Shown piece after piece: positions 40,346-48,314 of a stretch of DNA of 64,000 nt (positions are counted from its first letter, which is position 1; every line of letters starts with the position of its first letter). Origin of the DNA: ECT2AJA-044 sp965262845 (GTDB lineage: Bacteria > Bacteroidota > Bacteroidia > Flavobacteriales > ECT2AJA-044); NCBI GenBank assembly GCA_965262845.1, contig CBDHFX010000001.1:62001-126000 (forward strand), read 5' to 3'. Made by a program: the position numbers and the translations under genes. The notes under the pieces were generated by a model. That model was not told where the DNA came from. It made no database searches and saw only the letters and a list, made by a program, of their open reading frames with translations.

Positions 40346-40932
40346 TCCGGGTCGGACTTACAGGCGGGATCGGATCGGGTAAGACCATGGTGGTCGGGGT
40401 GTTTGAGCAGCTCGGTGTGCCCGTGTATAACGCCGATCAACGCGCGAAGCACCTGTATGTGACCGATGCACAGCTGAAGTCGGAGGTGATCAAACTCCTC
40501 GGAGCAAAGGCCTATGAAGGTGGGCGACTCAACCGACCCTGGATCGCAGGACAGGTGTTCAACAACCAAACACTGCTGGAGCGGTTGAACCTGCTGGTGC
40601 ATCCGGCCGTAGGCCGCGACTTTAATGCCTGGATAGAGCAGCAATATGAGCCGTATATCATCAAGGAGGCGGCGATCATGTTCGAGTCGGAGGCACATTT
40701 AGCCCTGGATGAGGTGATTTTGATCAGCGCACCGGCAGAGGTCCGGCTGAAGCGGGTGATGCAGCGTGATGGGCTGTCGGCGGCAGAGATCAAACAGCGG
40801 ATGGCACGACAGTGGAGCGAGGAGCAACGACGCAAACTGAGCCAGCACGAGATCGTAAACGACGGCTACCATTTGGTGTTGCCGCAAATACTGAAACTAC
40901 ATGAAAATTTTATCCGTAGAGCAGATTCGTGA
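40342..40932 (+). CDS. coaE: Dephospho-CoA kinase
   Basis: CoaE phosphorylates the 3' hydroxyl of dephospho-CoA, the last step of coenzyme A synthesis. The 196-aa enzyme has the P-loop GLTGGIGSGKTMVVGVFEQL at residues 5-24, then LGVPVYNADQRAKHLY with the catalytic Asp. The lid region includes IKEAAIMFESEAHLALDEVI, and the end has RVMQRDGLSAAEIKQRMARQ, where arginines bind nucleotide. The start ATGA overlaps the YbbR-like stop. The 3' end overlaps the next gene by 32 bases, so YbbR, coaE and nnr are translated as a tight unit. Confidence 0.95.
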   Translation: MIRVGLTGGIGSGKTMVVGVFEQLGVPVYNADQRAKHLYVTDAQLKSEVIKLLGAKAYEGGRLNRPWIAGQVFNNQTLLERLNLLVHPAVGRDFNAWIEQQYEPYIIKEAAIMFESEAHLALDEVILISAPAEVRLKRVMQRDGLSAAEIKQRMARQWSEEQRRKLSQHEIVNDGYHLVLPQILKLHENFIRRADS

Positions 40933-42394
40933 GGCCGATCGGGTAACCATCGCAAGGGAACCTGTGGCCTCTATCGAGCTGATGGAACGCGCAGCTAAGG
41001 GTATTTCGGACCAACTGACAGACGTGTTCACGACTGACATGCCTTTTTCGATCTACTGCGGCATGGGTAACAACGGAGGTGACGGATTGGCGATCGCAAG
41101 GCATTTGCGCGAGCAGGGGTACGAAGTGCGCGTGGTGGTGGTTCGCTATACCGAAAAGGCAAGCCCGGATCTTCAGGCGAACCTTAAACGGCTCAATGAT
41201 TTTGAGGAGTGGACACCCAATAAGCATCCGGCACCGGACAGGCTCAACACGGTGCGGATCGATGCGCTCTTAGGTTCCGGACTTACCCGTCCACTTGACG
41301 GCTTCCTGGCCGAGGTGGTTGCAGACCTCAATGCAGATCCCCGCTTTACCGTGGCCGTGGACCTGCCCACGGGGGTTTTTGCCGATGACAATCGGGCCAA
41401 TGATCTTTCCAGGGCCCTGCGGGCCGATATGACCTTTACGTTCCAATGGCCGAAACGAGCCCTGCTGATGCCAGACAGCGGCCCTTTGTGCGGGGTGTTT
41501 GAAGTGATCGATATCGGATTGGATGCGGATTATGCGGAATCGGCCAAAACGGCCCATTACTTTGTTGATGAGCATTGGGCTCAGTTGCGTTATGGCGATC
41601 GTTCGCGGTTTTCGCATAAGGGTCATTTCGGCCATGCCCTGATCGCTGCCGGCGCACGGGGAAACATGGGTGCTGCAGTGATGTGTGCCCGTTCCTGCAT
41701 GCGCAGTGGGGTGGGCCTTTTGACCGGACACGTACCGGGCTCTGCTGAACACATCTGGCCGCAGGCCATTCCTGAAGCCATGGCAAAATTCGATCCCATG
41801 TCTGAACACCTGACGGACCATCCCGACCTGAATGGCTATTCGGCGATTGGTATCGGACCAGGAATAGGCCAGCATGAGGACACAGCGCATCTGCTACATA
41901 ATTTTATCCTTCATGCCAAAGCCTCGCTGATCCTTGATGCAGATGCACTGAATATCCTGGCCGGGAATAAGACCTGGCTTTCATTTTGCCAGCAGGTGCC
42001 GATCCTTACTCCGCACCCGGGCGAGTTCAGTCGCTTGTCGGAGGTGAAGCCAGGGCCCGATCAGTACGATGCTGCCATTGATTTTGCCAGGAAGTACCAG
42101 TGTGTGGTCGTATTGAAAGGAACATATACAGCAACCGTGCTACCAAACGGAGATACGTACTTCAACAGTACGGGGCACTCTGGTTTGGCCACGGGTGGAA
42201 GCGGAGATGTGCTCACCGGGCTTATAACGGGACTACGCGCACAGGGTTATGGTGTGGCCGAAGCGGCTATCCTGGGCTCATACATTCACGGCAGGGCCGC
42301 TGAATTGGCCTTGAACGACCAGAGTGAGGAAAGCCTCATCGCTTCAGACCTGCCCGAACATTTCGGGGGGGTGTTTGATGAGTTGAAGGCTTAG
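40901..42394 (+). CDS. nnr: Bifunctional NAD(P)H-hydrate repair enzyme (epimerase and dehydratase)
   Basis: This enzyme repairs hydrated NADH and NADPH. The 497-aa chain fuses the YjeF-N epimerase (about residues 1-210: CGMGNNGGDGLAIARHL, RIDALLGSGLTRPLDG, VAVDLPTGVFADD) and the ribokinase-like ADP-dependent dehydratase (about 230-497: GARGNMGAAVMCARSCMRSG, ILTPHPGEFSRL, GHSGLATGGSGDVLTGLITG). The last block holds the catalytic Asp. It overlaps coaE by 32 bases. Some genomes carry the halves as separate genes; fusion is the more common form. Two short hairpins lie just after its stop, before a convergent gene. Confidence 0.95.
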   Translation: MKILSVEQIREADRVTIAREPVASIELMERAAKGISDQLTDVFTTDMPFSIYCGMGNNGGDGLAIARHLREQGYEVRVVVVRYTEKASPDLQANLKRLNDFEEWTPNKHPAPDRLNTVRIDALLGSGLTRPLDGFLAEVVADLNADPRFTVAVDLPTGVFADDNRANDLSRALRADMTFTFQWPKRALLMPDSGPLCGVFEVIDIGLDADYAESAKTAHYFVDEHWAQLRYGDRSRFSHKGHFGHALIAAGARGNMGAAVMCARSCMRSGVGLLTGHVPGSAEHIWPQAIPEAMAKFDPMSEHLTDHPDLNGYSAIGIGPGIGQHEDTAHLLHNFILHAKASLILDADALNILAGNKTWLSFCQQVPILTPHPGEFSRLSEVKPGPDQYDAAIDFARKYQCVVVLKGTYTATVLPNGDTYFNSTGHSGLATGGSGDVLTGLITGLRAQGYGVAEAAILGSYIHGRAAELALNDQSEESLIASDLPEHFGGVFDELKA

Positions 42395-42453
42395 GATCTT
42401 CGGCCAGTTTCAGGAAGAAACACATTTTGGTGCCTAACCGAAAAAGATCGTGC

Positions 42454-42500
42454 ATGGCGCACCACACGCCATAACGAAGGATGTTCCGACAGGACATCCT
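42454..42500. terminator. Two short hairpins between convergent nnr and DUF4920 genes
   Basis: ATGGCG/CGCCAT (42454-42459, 42467-42472) and AGGATGT/ACATCCT (42478-42484, 42494-42500) lie in the 133-base convergent gap. Neither has a clear U tract; together they could act as a two-way stop. Confidence 0.3.
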
Positions 42501-42527
42501 ACAAGTACTTTGCATAAAAGTGATCGC

Positions 42528-43037
42528 TTACTGAATGATGACCCCAGAGGCCATGAAGCTCACAGACATCTCGGGTTCGGTAATCATCGCGATCTCTTCC
42601 TCACTGGCGCCGGCGTCTTCTGCTTTATGGCGCAACCACTCAACAGACTGTTCTTCCATTTTTGCCCAGCCTTCCATGGTTGCGGTACGACCTTCACTGT
42701 CCATCGGTACGAAGAATCCATAATCCCTGAAACGCACGAGCATCTCCTGGTCTTCGCCCATCCCCACGTTCATCCAGCAACCTTTTTTTTGACATACCTC
42801 ATTGATGGTACCGGTCACTTTGACCTGGACGCTGTCCTTACCATCCAACATGACCAGCAGCTCACTGGCTTTCGCGGCACCTTCCGGTGTGATTTCCTCT
42901 CCGTACATCTCGTAGGCAACCTCTTCGGTAGTTATTTCCTCAGACGCAGATCCGGTTTGGGCAGCTTCTTTGTCCGAAGCACTTCCGCAGGCATAAAATG
43001 TGCCCACAGCAACCATGGTGATAAACACGTTCTTCAT
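42528..43037 (-). CDS. DUF4920 lipoprotein
   Basis: A 169-aa lipoprotein: FITMVAVGTFYACGSASDKE gives a lipobox Cys at about residue 16. A Glu/Ala/Thr-rich linker precedes the DUF4920 domain (about residues 50-150): YEMYGEEITPEGAAKASELL, VTGTINEVCQKKGCWMNVG and VRFRDYGFFVPMD. The CxxxxCWM pattern is the family hallmark and could bind a metal or be redox active. A similar domain appears in proteins annotated as nucleic-acid-binding OB-like folds, but the role is unknown. ATG 43037 is used; a perfect -7 box lies 24 bases upstream. It is divergent from ilvE with face-to-face promoters. Confidence 0.83.
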   Translation of the reverse strand: MKNVFITMVAVGTFYACGSASDKEAAQTGSASEEITTEEVAYEMYGEEITPEGAAKASELLVMLDGKDSVQVKVTGTINEVCQKKGCWMNVGMGEDQEMLVRFRDYGFFVPMDSEGRTATMEGWAKMEEQSVEWLRHKAEDAGASEEEIAMITEPEMSVSFMASGVIIQ

Positions 43038-43061
43038 GATGTCGTTTTTTGTATGCGAACG

Positions 43062-43087
43062 CAAAGATACAAAATTGTGTATCTTGC
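43062..43087. promoter_or_regulatory. Divergent promoter pair between DUF4920 and ilvE
   Basis: Minus-strand TATCTTTG (43062-43069) serves the DUF4920 gene (ATG 43037, 24 bases away). Plus-strand TATCTTGC (43080-43087) is a slightly weaker box for ilvE (ATG 43106, 18 bases away). They form an eight-base inverted repeat AAGATACA/TGTATCTT with a six-base spacer, so polymerase cannot occupy both at once. Confidence 0.5.
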
Positions 43088-43105
43088 ATTCCCAAAATTA
43101 CGCTC

Positions 43106-44170
43106 ATGAAAATTACTCCCACGACACATTCGCGCCTTGATTCTGTCGATCTGAACAACCTGGTTTTTGGCACGACCTTCACCGATCATATGGTAGTGTG
43201 TCACTATCGGAACGGAGAGTGGAAGGAACCGGAGATCGTACCTTACGGACCCTTTCCGATTGCCCCGGGAGCACCCGTGTTCCACTATGGTCAGGCCATT
43301 TTCGAAGGCATGAAGGCCTATAAGGACGATCAGGGTGACTGCTTCCTTTTTCGTCCACTCGAGAACTGGAAGCGCTTTAATAAGTCTGCCGTTCGGCTGG
43401 CAATGCCCAAGGTGCCGGAACATGTGTTTATGGATGGATTACACCGTTTGGTACATATGGACAGTGGTTGGGTGGTTCCGGGACTTGATCACGCCTTGTA
43501 TCTGCGCCCGTTCATGTTCGCCAACGGAGAGTTTATCGCGGCCAAAGGGGCCTCGGACTTTACTTTCATGATCATTGCTTCACCGGCCGGAGCCTATTAC
43601 AAAAACTATATAAAGGTGAAGATCGAAGAAGAGTTTTCCCGCGCTGCAAAAGGCGGTATAGGAGCAGCCAAAGCAGCCGGAAATTACGCCGGGGCCTTTT
43701 ATCCAACCAAATTAGCTCAGGAACAGGGGTTCACCCAACTTTTGTGGACCGATGCAGCCACGCATACCTATCTTGAAGAATCTGGCACCATGAACATCAT
43801 GATGCGCGTAGGCGATACCCTGGTAACCCCGAACCCGACCGGAACCATCTTGGAAGGGGTTACGCGTAAATCGATCATTCAGATCGCCCGTGACCACGAC
43901 ATCGCTGTGGAAGAGCGCCCTATTCCCGTGGATGAATTGCTGCAGCGCCTTAAAGATGGCTCGCTGACCGAGCTGTTCGGGGTGGGAACGGCAGTAACTG
44001 TTAGTCCGATCAGCGAAGTAGCCTACCGTAATGAGCGCTATTTGATTTCCTACACTGAAGAGAATTGGGCATTGTCCCTGAAGAAACGCTTGCTCCAACT
44101 GCAGCACAACAAGAGCGAAGACCCCTATGGATGGCGCGTCAAGGTGATGCCTTTATATGAAAATGCCTGA
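43106..44170 (+). CDS. ilvE: Branched-chain amino acid aminotransferase
   Basis: IlvE interconverts leucine, isoleucine and valine with their 2-oxo acids using PLP. The 354-aa length is that of the longer fold-type IV branch shared with eukaryotic BCATs. Signs are GAPVFHYGQAIFEGMKAYKD near the start, the PLP-lysine segment GGIGAAKAAGNYAGAFYPTK, TYLEESGTMNIMMRVGDTL with the PLP-phosphate region, and LFGVGTAVTVSPISEV. ATG 43106 is preferred over the in-frame 43049, which lies before the promoter. Together with the fused E1 enzyme and the broken leucine dehydrogenase it outlines branched-chain amino acid metabolism in this window: deamination may now depend on this transaminase. Confidence 0.93.
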   Translation: MKITPTTHSRLDSVDLNNLVFGTTFTDHMVVCHYRNGEWKEPEIVPYGPFPIAPGAPVFHYGQAIFEGMKAYKDDQGDCFLFRPLENWKRFNKSAVRLAMPKVPEHVFMDGLHRLVHMDSGWVVPGLDHALYLRPFMFANGEFIAAKGASDFTFMIIASPAGAYYKNYIKVKIEEEFSRAAKGGIGAAKAAGNYAGAFYPTKLAQEQGFTQLLWTDAATHTYLEESGTMNIMMRVGDTLVTPNPTGTILEGVTRKSIIQIARDHDIAVEERPIPVDELLQRLKDGSLTELFGVGTAVTVSPISEVAYRNERYLISYTEENWALSLKKRLLQLQHNKSEDPYGWRVKVMPLYENA

Positions 44171-44267
44171 TAACGACTTCTCAAAAAGGCTCCCGGAAAA
44201 TCTTGCTATTCCGATCACAGCCAAACGCCCGGTCTTGTACCTCTGTGAAATGGAAAGAGGTGCAGAC

Positions 44268-44654
44268 TCATTGGTTTAGGATGCTGGCAATATCGGGCGT
44301 GAAATAAAACTCACTCTTCATCACCTTGCCGTCTTTCCGATAGATCGGCTTGCCTCCGGCATCAAGCTTGCTCATGTTACTACGCTGGATCTCCTCAAAG
44401 ATCTCTTCGATCTTGTGCTGGAGCCCGTGTTTCAATATAGTACCACAAAGGATGTACATCATGTCGCCCAGGGCATCGGCAATCTCGATAAGGTCGCCCC
44501 GCTCCGCGGCCTCCAGGTATTCCTCATTCTCTTCGCGCATCAGTTTATAGCGCAGGAGGTAGGTGTCGGCTGAAACGTTTCCGATCGGTTCCTCTTCATT
44601 TCCAATGCCAAAAACCTCATGGAATTTAGCAACGTGATGGAGCTGTCTTTTCAT
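44268..44654 (-). CDS. MazG-like nucleotide pyrophosphohydrolase
   Basis: A 128-aa all-alpha NTP pyrophosphatase-like protein. The acidic metal site is spread over LMREENEEYLEAAERGDLIE (EExxE) and EIADALGDMMYILCGTILKH (ExxD). The ending HKIEEIFEEIQRSNMSKLDA, followed by GKPIYRKDGKVMKS, matches a phage- and bacterium-shared branch often annotated as phosphoribosyl-ATP pyrophosphohydrolase-like. It likely removes pyrophosphate from a non-canonical nucleotide, with the substrate undetermined. ATG 44654 is used; the -7 box of a perfect 10-bp palindrome lies 21 bases upstream and a matching one drives the small divergent membrane gene. Confidence 0.85.
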   Translation of the reverse strand: MKRQLHHVAKFHEVFGIGNEEEPIGNVSADTYLLRYKLMREENEEYLEAAERGDLIEIADALGDMMYILCGTILKHGLQHKIEEIFEEIQRSNMSKLDAGGKPIYRKDGKVMKSEFYFTPDIASILNQ

Positions 44655-44673
44655 AACTTTTGTAGGACTGGGG

Positions 44674-44697
44674 GACAAATTTAGGGCTAAATTTGTC
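44674..44697. promoter_or_regulatory. Perfectly symmetric divergent promoter: two TAAATTTG boxes
   Basis: GACAAATTTA (44674-44683), spacer GGGC, TAAATTTGTC (44688-44697). Each arm carries TAAATTTG, a perfect -7 box, one per strand, and each ends exactly 21 bases before its ATG (44654 minus, 44717 plus). The site is both a bidirectional promoter and a likely protein-binding palindrome. Confidence 0.65.
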
Positions 44698-44716
44698 GAC
44701 GGTAAAAAGTAGAGCT

Positions 44717-44908
44717 ATGGACCATATAACCCCGGGGCACTGGATCTTCGCCCTTCTTTTTGTGCTCGTTTTTATTGGATGCCTCGTATGGGCTTATCGC
44801 AAGGATATCAACCTGCATCGCTTGTACTACCGGGGAAGTTACATCGTGCTGCTCGTGATCCTGATCGGGGTAATCCTTCTTTATTTGATCAGAGACAAGC
44901 TGAACTAA
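44717..44908 (+). CDS. Small two-helix membrane protein
   Basis: A 63-aa protein with two transmembrane segments, WIFALLFVLVFIGCLVWAYR (about residues 8-27) and a second from SYIVLLVILIGVILLYLI (about 41-58), linked by a basic loop (KDINLHRLYYRG). Family not recognised, though proteins of this size and topology are common hypothetical entries in Flavobacteriia. ATG 44717 (MDHITPGHW) stands 21 bases after a perfect -7 box; an earlier ATG at 44693 would overlap the box itself. It is divergent from the MazG-like gene and convergent with the desaturase gene. Function unknown. Confidence 0.7.
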   Translation: MDHITPGHWIFALLFVLVFIGCLVWAYRKDINLHRLYYRGSYIVLLVILIGVILLYLIRDKLN

Positions 44909-44992
44909 TGCCCGCATCCAACAAAGCCTGTACGACCAGGCCTTCCTGACTGACAACTTTTTTCTCCTGCGAAGGTGTTCAAAAACATAAGC

Positions 44993-46078
44993 CTATAAGC
45001 GGCCTAATTTTCTCAGGAACCGGGTATGTTCCATCAGTGCCATGGCGAAATTTGGCTGTGAGTAATAGGGCAATCCGTATTCCTGTGCCGTTTCCCGTAC
45101 GATCTTCGATATCTTCTTATAATGCACATGGCAAATATTCGGGAACAAGTGATGTTCGATCTGGAAATTGAGCCCCCCCACGAACCAGCTGAAAAATCGG
45201 CTCTTCGGAGCAAAATTAGTGGTTGTGAGCAGTTGGTGGATGGCCCAATCGTTTTCCATGGTCCCTTTCTCGGTCGGAATCGGAAATTCCGTATCTGGCA
45301 TCACATGCGCCGGTTGAAAGATCGCACTCAGGATGCTTCCGGCGATCAGGTGCATGATCACAAATCCGATCACCACCCAATACCAGGCCCCCGGTACCAG
45401 GATAATCGGCAAGGCTATGATGTAGAAATAGTAGATTGCCTTCCATGTGATCAGTTTGGAAAGTAGCTTACCAAATCTATAGCGCACATCGGCCAGGTTT
45501 TGTCGCTTGAATCCGACCAACTGAACAAAATCCTTGGCAGTCATCCAGTAAAGGGTCATCAGGGAGTAGAAGAACCAGGCGTACAGATATTGAAAGCGGT
45601 GGAAGTAATAATGGCGATCGTGTGGTGTGAAGCGCAGGATAGGAACACTCCTGATGTCCTGATCCATCCCGTGTACGTTTGTATAGCTGTGATGTAGCAC
45701 GTTGTGCTGCAACTTCCAGTTCGTGTCAAATCCGCCTAGTATGTTGATCGTATTCCCGAGCAGATTATTGACCACTGCTTTCCGCGAATACGCATCGTGA
45801 TTGGCATCGTGCATCACGCTCAAGCCAATACCGGTCATGCCCAGCCCCATGAATGACCAGAGAACAAGCTGTTCCCACCAAAGCTCAGCTATTCCAAAGA
45901 TCAGCAGGAAATAAGGCACTGTGTACAGCAGGATCATGAAGATAGTTTTGAAGATCATGTGTCCGTTCGCGTACCGGGAAATATTGTTTTCCTTAAAATA
46001 ATTGTTCACCCGGACCCTCAGGGTCTTGATGAACTCTGCATCCTGCGTGCGTGGGAAAGTAACTTTCTTGAAATTCAT
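44993..46078 (-). CDS. Membrane fatty acid desaturase
   Basis: A 361-aa integral membrane di-iron desaturase. The three histidine boxes are MHDANHDAYS (about residue 90), QHNVLHHSYTN (about 125) and FQIEHHLFPNICHVHY (about 305), the last with the Q-x-x-HH form of front-end (delta-6-like) desaturases. No cytochrome b5 domain is fused. Hydrophobic pairs around residues 45-90 and 200-245 fit the four-helix topology. It would introduce a double bond into acyl chains of membrane lipids, useful for cold adaptation. Regiospecificity cannot be read off reliably. It is a single gene; TATCTTTC, one mismatch from the -7 consensus, lies at 46100-46107. Confidence 0.88.
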   Translation of the reverse strand: MNFKKVTFPRTQDAEFIKTLRVRVNNYFKENNISRYANGHMIFKTIFMILLYTVPYFLLIFGIAELWWEQLVLWSFMGLGMTGIGLSVMHDANHDAYSRKAVVNNLLGNTINILGGFDTNWKLQHNVLHHSYTNVHGMDQDIRSVPILRFTPHDRHYYFHRFQYLYAWFFYSLMTLYWMTAKDFVQLVGFKRQNLADVRYRFGKLLSKLITWKAIYYFYIIALPIILVPGAWYWVVIGFVIMHLIAGSILSAIFQPAHVMPDTEFPIPTEKGTMENDWAIHQLLTTTNFAPKSRFFSWFVGGLNFQIEHHLFPNICHVHYKKISKIVRETAQEYGLPYYSQPNFAMALMEHTRFLRKLGRL

Positions 46079-46256
46079 AGATCAGGTTAAAAAAGGACCG
46101 AAAGATACAGATTTTCTCCTCAACCACGGAACTGAATTAGTTCAGGAACTCCGTAAGCTTCCGTGATCCGCTGATCTACCTACCCCTGTGTGCTGAAGTA
46201 ACCATCACGTCCTCAAGGGATTTGGGAAATCAGCTTGATGCCTTTTCACGAATCAG

Positions 46257-46655
46257 TCACCAATCGGGGCAATCGCATTCTTCCACATCTCGTCCAGTAA
46301 ATCCAAGAAGGACCGTAACGGTATCCCGGTTTTCGACAGCGATCTGAAGGTCGAGATCATCATGTTTGATGATGTACCGACCAAAGGGTTCGCGCCGCGG
46401 TTCACTCGTTCGAAAGTCAACATCACCGTACCGCCAAAATCCGGCCATCGCAATAGAATCCAACTCCAGGCAATCAAGTTGACAGGCCGCCCGATCCGTT
46501 AGTTCGGGATGACCCTGTTGCAGATGGCTCAGTACCCGGGCATTGGGGAAATAGCTACAGGAGATATCGGTCCGCTGACCAAACAGGACATATACGAATC
46601 CGATGCCCAGCAAAACTCCAATGCCGTAGTACTTGAATCGCTGAAGAAATTTCAC
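46257..46655 (-). CDS. DUF4258-like membrane-anchored protein
   Basis: A 132-aa protein with one N-terminal transmembrane segment (YYGIGVLLGIGFVYVLFG) followed by a small domain: ISCSYFPNARVLSHLQQ, QLDCLELDSI and GRYIIKHDDLDLQIAVENRD, ending in a Cys-containing tail (VEECDCPDW). Proteins of this type follow alanine dehydrogenase in many Flavobacteriia and are annotated DUF4258. GTG at 46655 is chosen as start: the frame extends to 46745, but that part lies in the alanine dehydrogenase gene and lacks the conserved start KFLQRFKYY. Four Cys may form disulfides outside the cytoplasm. Function unknown. Confidence 0.72.
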   Translation of the reverse strand: MKFLQRFKYYGIGVLLGIGFVYVLFGQRTDISCSYFPNARVLSHLQQGHPELTDRAACQLDCLELDSIAMAGFWRYGDVDFRTSEPRREPFGRYIIKHDDLDLQIAVENRDTVTVLLGFTGRDVEECDCPDW

Positions 46656-46686
46656 AGCCCGGAATTTCAGGCAAAAGTATGAAGTC

Positions 46687-47904
46687 TTAAAGTGTCGCGA
46701 GCAGCAGATCCAGATTTTTCCAGGGGAGTTTGTACCATTCGCCAATTCCCTTGTTGGTTAGTACGCCACTGTACATATAAAGCCCATGTCGCAGGCCTTT
46801 ATTGAATCGGACCATGGCATCAATGCCTCCGTATTCACCCGCATTGAGCAGGATGGGCATGAAAATGTTGCTCAGGCTCAAGCTGGCTGTTCTCGCCACC
46901 CGACTGGCAATATTGGGTACGCCGTAATGGATCACATCGAATTTTCGGAACATAGGATGTTCATGCGTTGTCACTTCGGATGTTTCGAAGCATCCTCCCT
47001 GATCAATGCTCACATCCACAATGACTGAACCGGCCTTCATTTGCCGGACCATTTCCTCCGTGACGATACACGGTGTGCGTCCTTCATCGGTACGAATGGC
47101 ACCGATCACCACATCGGCCCGTTTTAGGGCCTTTTCCAATACTTTTGGCTGTACCACACAGGTGGCAATGCGTTGGTGCAAATCGTTCTGCAAACGACGC
47201 AATCGGGTCAGACTTTTGTCGAACACCTTTACCTGCGCCCCAAGTCCGATCGCGGCCCTGCAGGCAAATTCGCCCACGGTTCCCGCTCCGAGGATCACAA
47301 CGTCGGTCGGACCCACGCCGCTAACGCCCCCCAGCATAAGCCCCTTACCGCCGTTGGCGTTGCTCATGAGTTCGGCGGCGATCAAAATGGCTGTATTTCC
47401 GGCGATCTCGCTCATAGAACGCACCACGGGCATAATTCCATCGTTATCCATCATATAGTCAAAGGCAATGGCTGAAACCTGCTTGTCCATCAGCGCCTTG
47501 AAATACTGATCATTTTGGATCTTCAGCTGCAGTGCACTGATCAGCGTTTGCTTGCTCTTCAGCAATCCGATTTCCTTCGGCGTTGGCGGATGCACCTTCA
47601 AAATGGTCTGTGTCTCAAATATCTTTCCGGGTTCGTAGCAGATCTCAGCCCCTGCATCGCTGTAATCCTTATCGCTGAAACTGGCATCCTCCCCGGCGCC
47701 CGACTCTACCCGAACCCGGTGGCCATTCCGCACCAGTACATCCACGGCATCCGGGGCTAGTGCGATACGCTTTTCCATGTACTCGGTCTCTTTGGGGATC
47801 CCGATATACAGATCTTGTTTCTTGCGTCCGACTTCGAGCCGCTCCTCCTGTGGCATCAGGGTCTCCGATGAAAAACTGAGGAATTGGGGTTGCCTGCCTG
47901 CCAT
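46687..47904 (-). CDS. ald: Alanine dehydrogenase
   Basis: A 405-aa NAD-dependent enzyme of the alanine dehydrogenase/transhydrogenase alpha family; it oxidises L-alanine to pyruvate and ammonia. Key parts: IGIPKETEYMEKRIALAPDA with substrate-binding Arg/Lys, ILKVHPPTPKE, the NAD fold VVILGAGTVGEFACRAAIGL (about residue 200) and VIVDVSIDQGGCFETSEVTT near the C-terminal third. The N-terminus is about 30 residues longer than usual, which is common in Bacteroidota. Its ATG shares a base with the tsaE stop (TAATG), so the two are coupled, and the DUF4258-like gene follows. The separate transhydrogenase beta subunit is absent, supporting alanine dehydrogenase. Confidence 0.88.
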   Translation of the reverse strand: MAGRQPQFLSFSSETLMPQEERLEVGRKKQDLYIGIPKETEYMEKRIALAPDAVDVLVRNGHRVRVESGAGEDASFSDKDYSDAGAEICYEPGKIFETQTILKVHPPTPKEIGLLKSKQTLISALQLKIQNDQYFKALMDKQVSAIAFDYMMDNDGIMPVVRSMSEIAGNTAILIAAELMSNANGGKGLMLGGVSGVGPTDVVILGAGTVGEFACRAAIGLGAQVKVFDKSLTRLRRLQNDLHQRIATCVVQPKVLEKALKRADVVIGAIRTDEGRTPCIVTEEMVRQMKAGSVIVDVSIDQGGCFETSEVTTHEHPMFRKFDVIHYGVPNIASRVARTASLSLSNIFMPILLNAGEYGGIDAMVRFNKGLRHGLYMYSGVLTNKGIGEWYKLPWKNLDLLLATL

Positions 47905-48314
47905 TAGATCTCCATTTCAATAATCCGGGTGGAATGTACAACTTTTATCCGAATGACCATGGCTTCCTGCGGAAGGATGGATCCTATACGCTCAGGCCAT
48001 TCAATGAGGCACAGATGACCGCTTTCGAAATATTCCTCAACCCCAAGGTCAAGTGCCTCCCTGGGCTCTTCGAGTCGATAAAAGTCAAAGTGACAGACCG
48101 GTTCACCATGATCACGGAGGTATTCGTTAATGATCCCGAAGGTGGGGCTACTTGCTTCTTCAGTACAGTTGAGTTCCCGGCAGATCGCTTTGATCAAAGT
48201 GGTTTTACCGGCACCCATCTCGCCGTGGAAGGCGAGAATAGTCTGTTTCGTGCTATCCAGGATAAACCGTGCGACTTTTTGCCATTCAGCCCCGTCTTTT
48301 ACCTCCCATCTCAT
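47904..48314 (-). CDS. tsaE: tRNA threonylcarbamoyladenosine biosynthesis ATPase TsaE
   Basis: TsaE is the ATPase that supports TsaB-TsaD in making t6A37 on ANN-decoding tRNAs. The 136-aa protein shows the P-loop FHGEMGAGKTTLIKAICREL at about residues 27-46, then SSPTFGIINEYL (switch-like Thr), CHFDFYRLEEPREALDLG and HLCLIEWPERI near the end, all family hallmarks. It overlaps the porX stop by four bases and the ald start by one, so porX-tsaE-ald form a tight operon. The porX-tsaE pairing is, from memory, conserved in Bacteroidota. Confidence 0.93.
   Translation of the reverse strand: MRWEVKDGAEWQKVARFILDSTKQTILAFHGEMGAGKTTLIKAICRELNCTEEASSPTFGIINEYLRDHGEPVCHFDFYRLEEPREALDLGVEEYFESGHLCLIEWPERIGSILPQEAMVIRIKVVHSTRIIEMEI

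Noticed and set aside
39940..40698. 252-aa minus-strand ORF
   Set aside because: It is antisense to the YbbR-like and coaE genes; no family features.
44239..44261. Terminator ACCTCT/AGAGGT after ilvE
   Set aside because: Six-base stem, eleven-base loop and no U tract; too weak to call.
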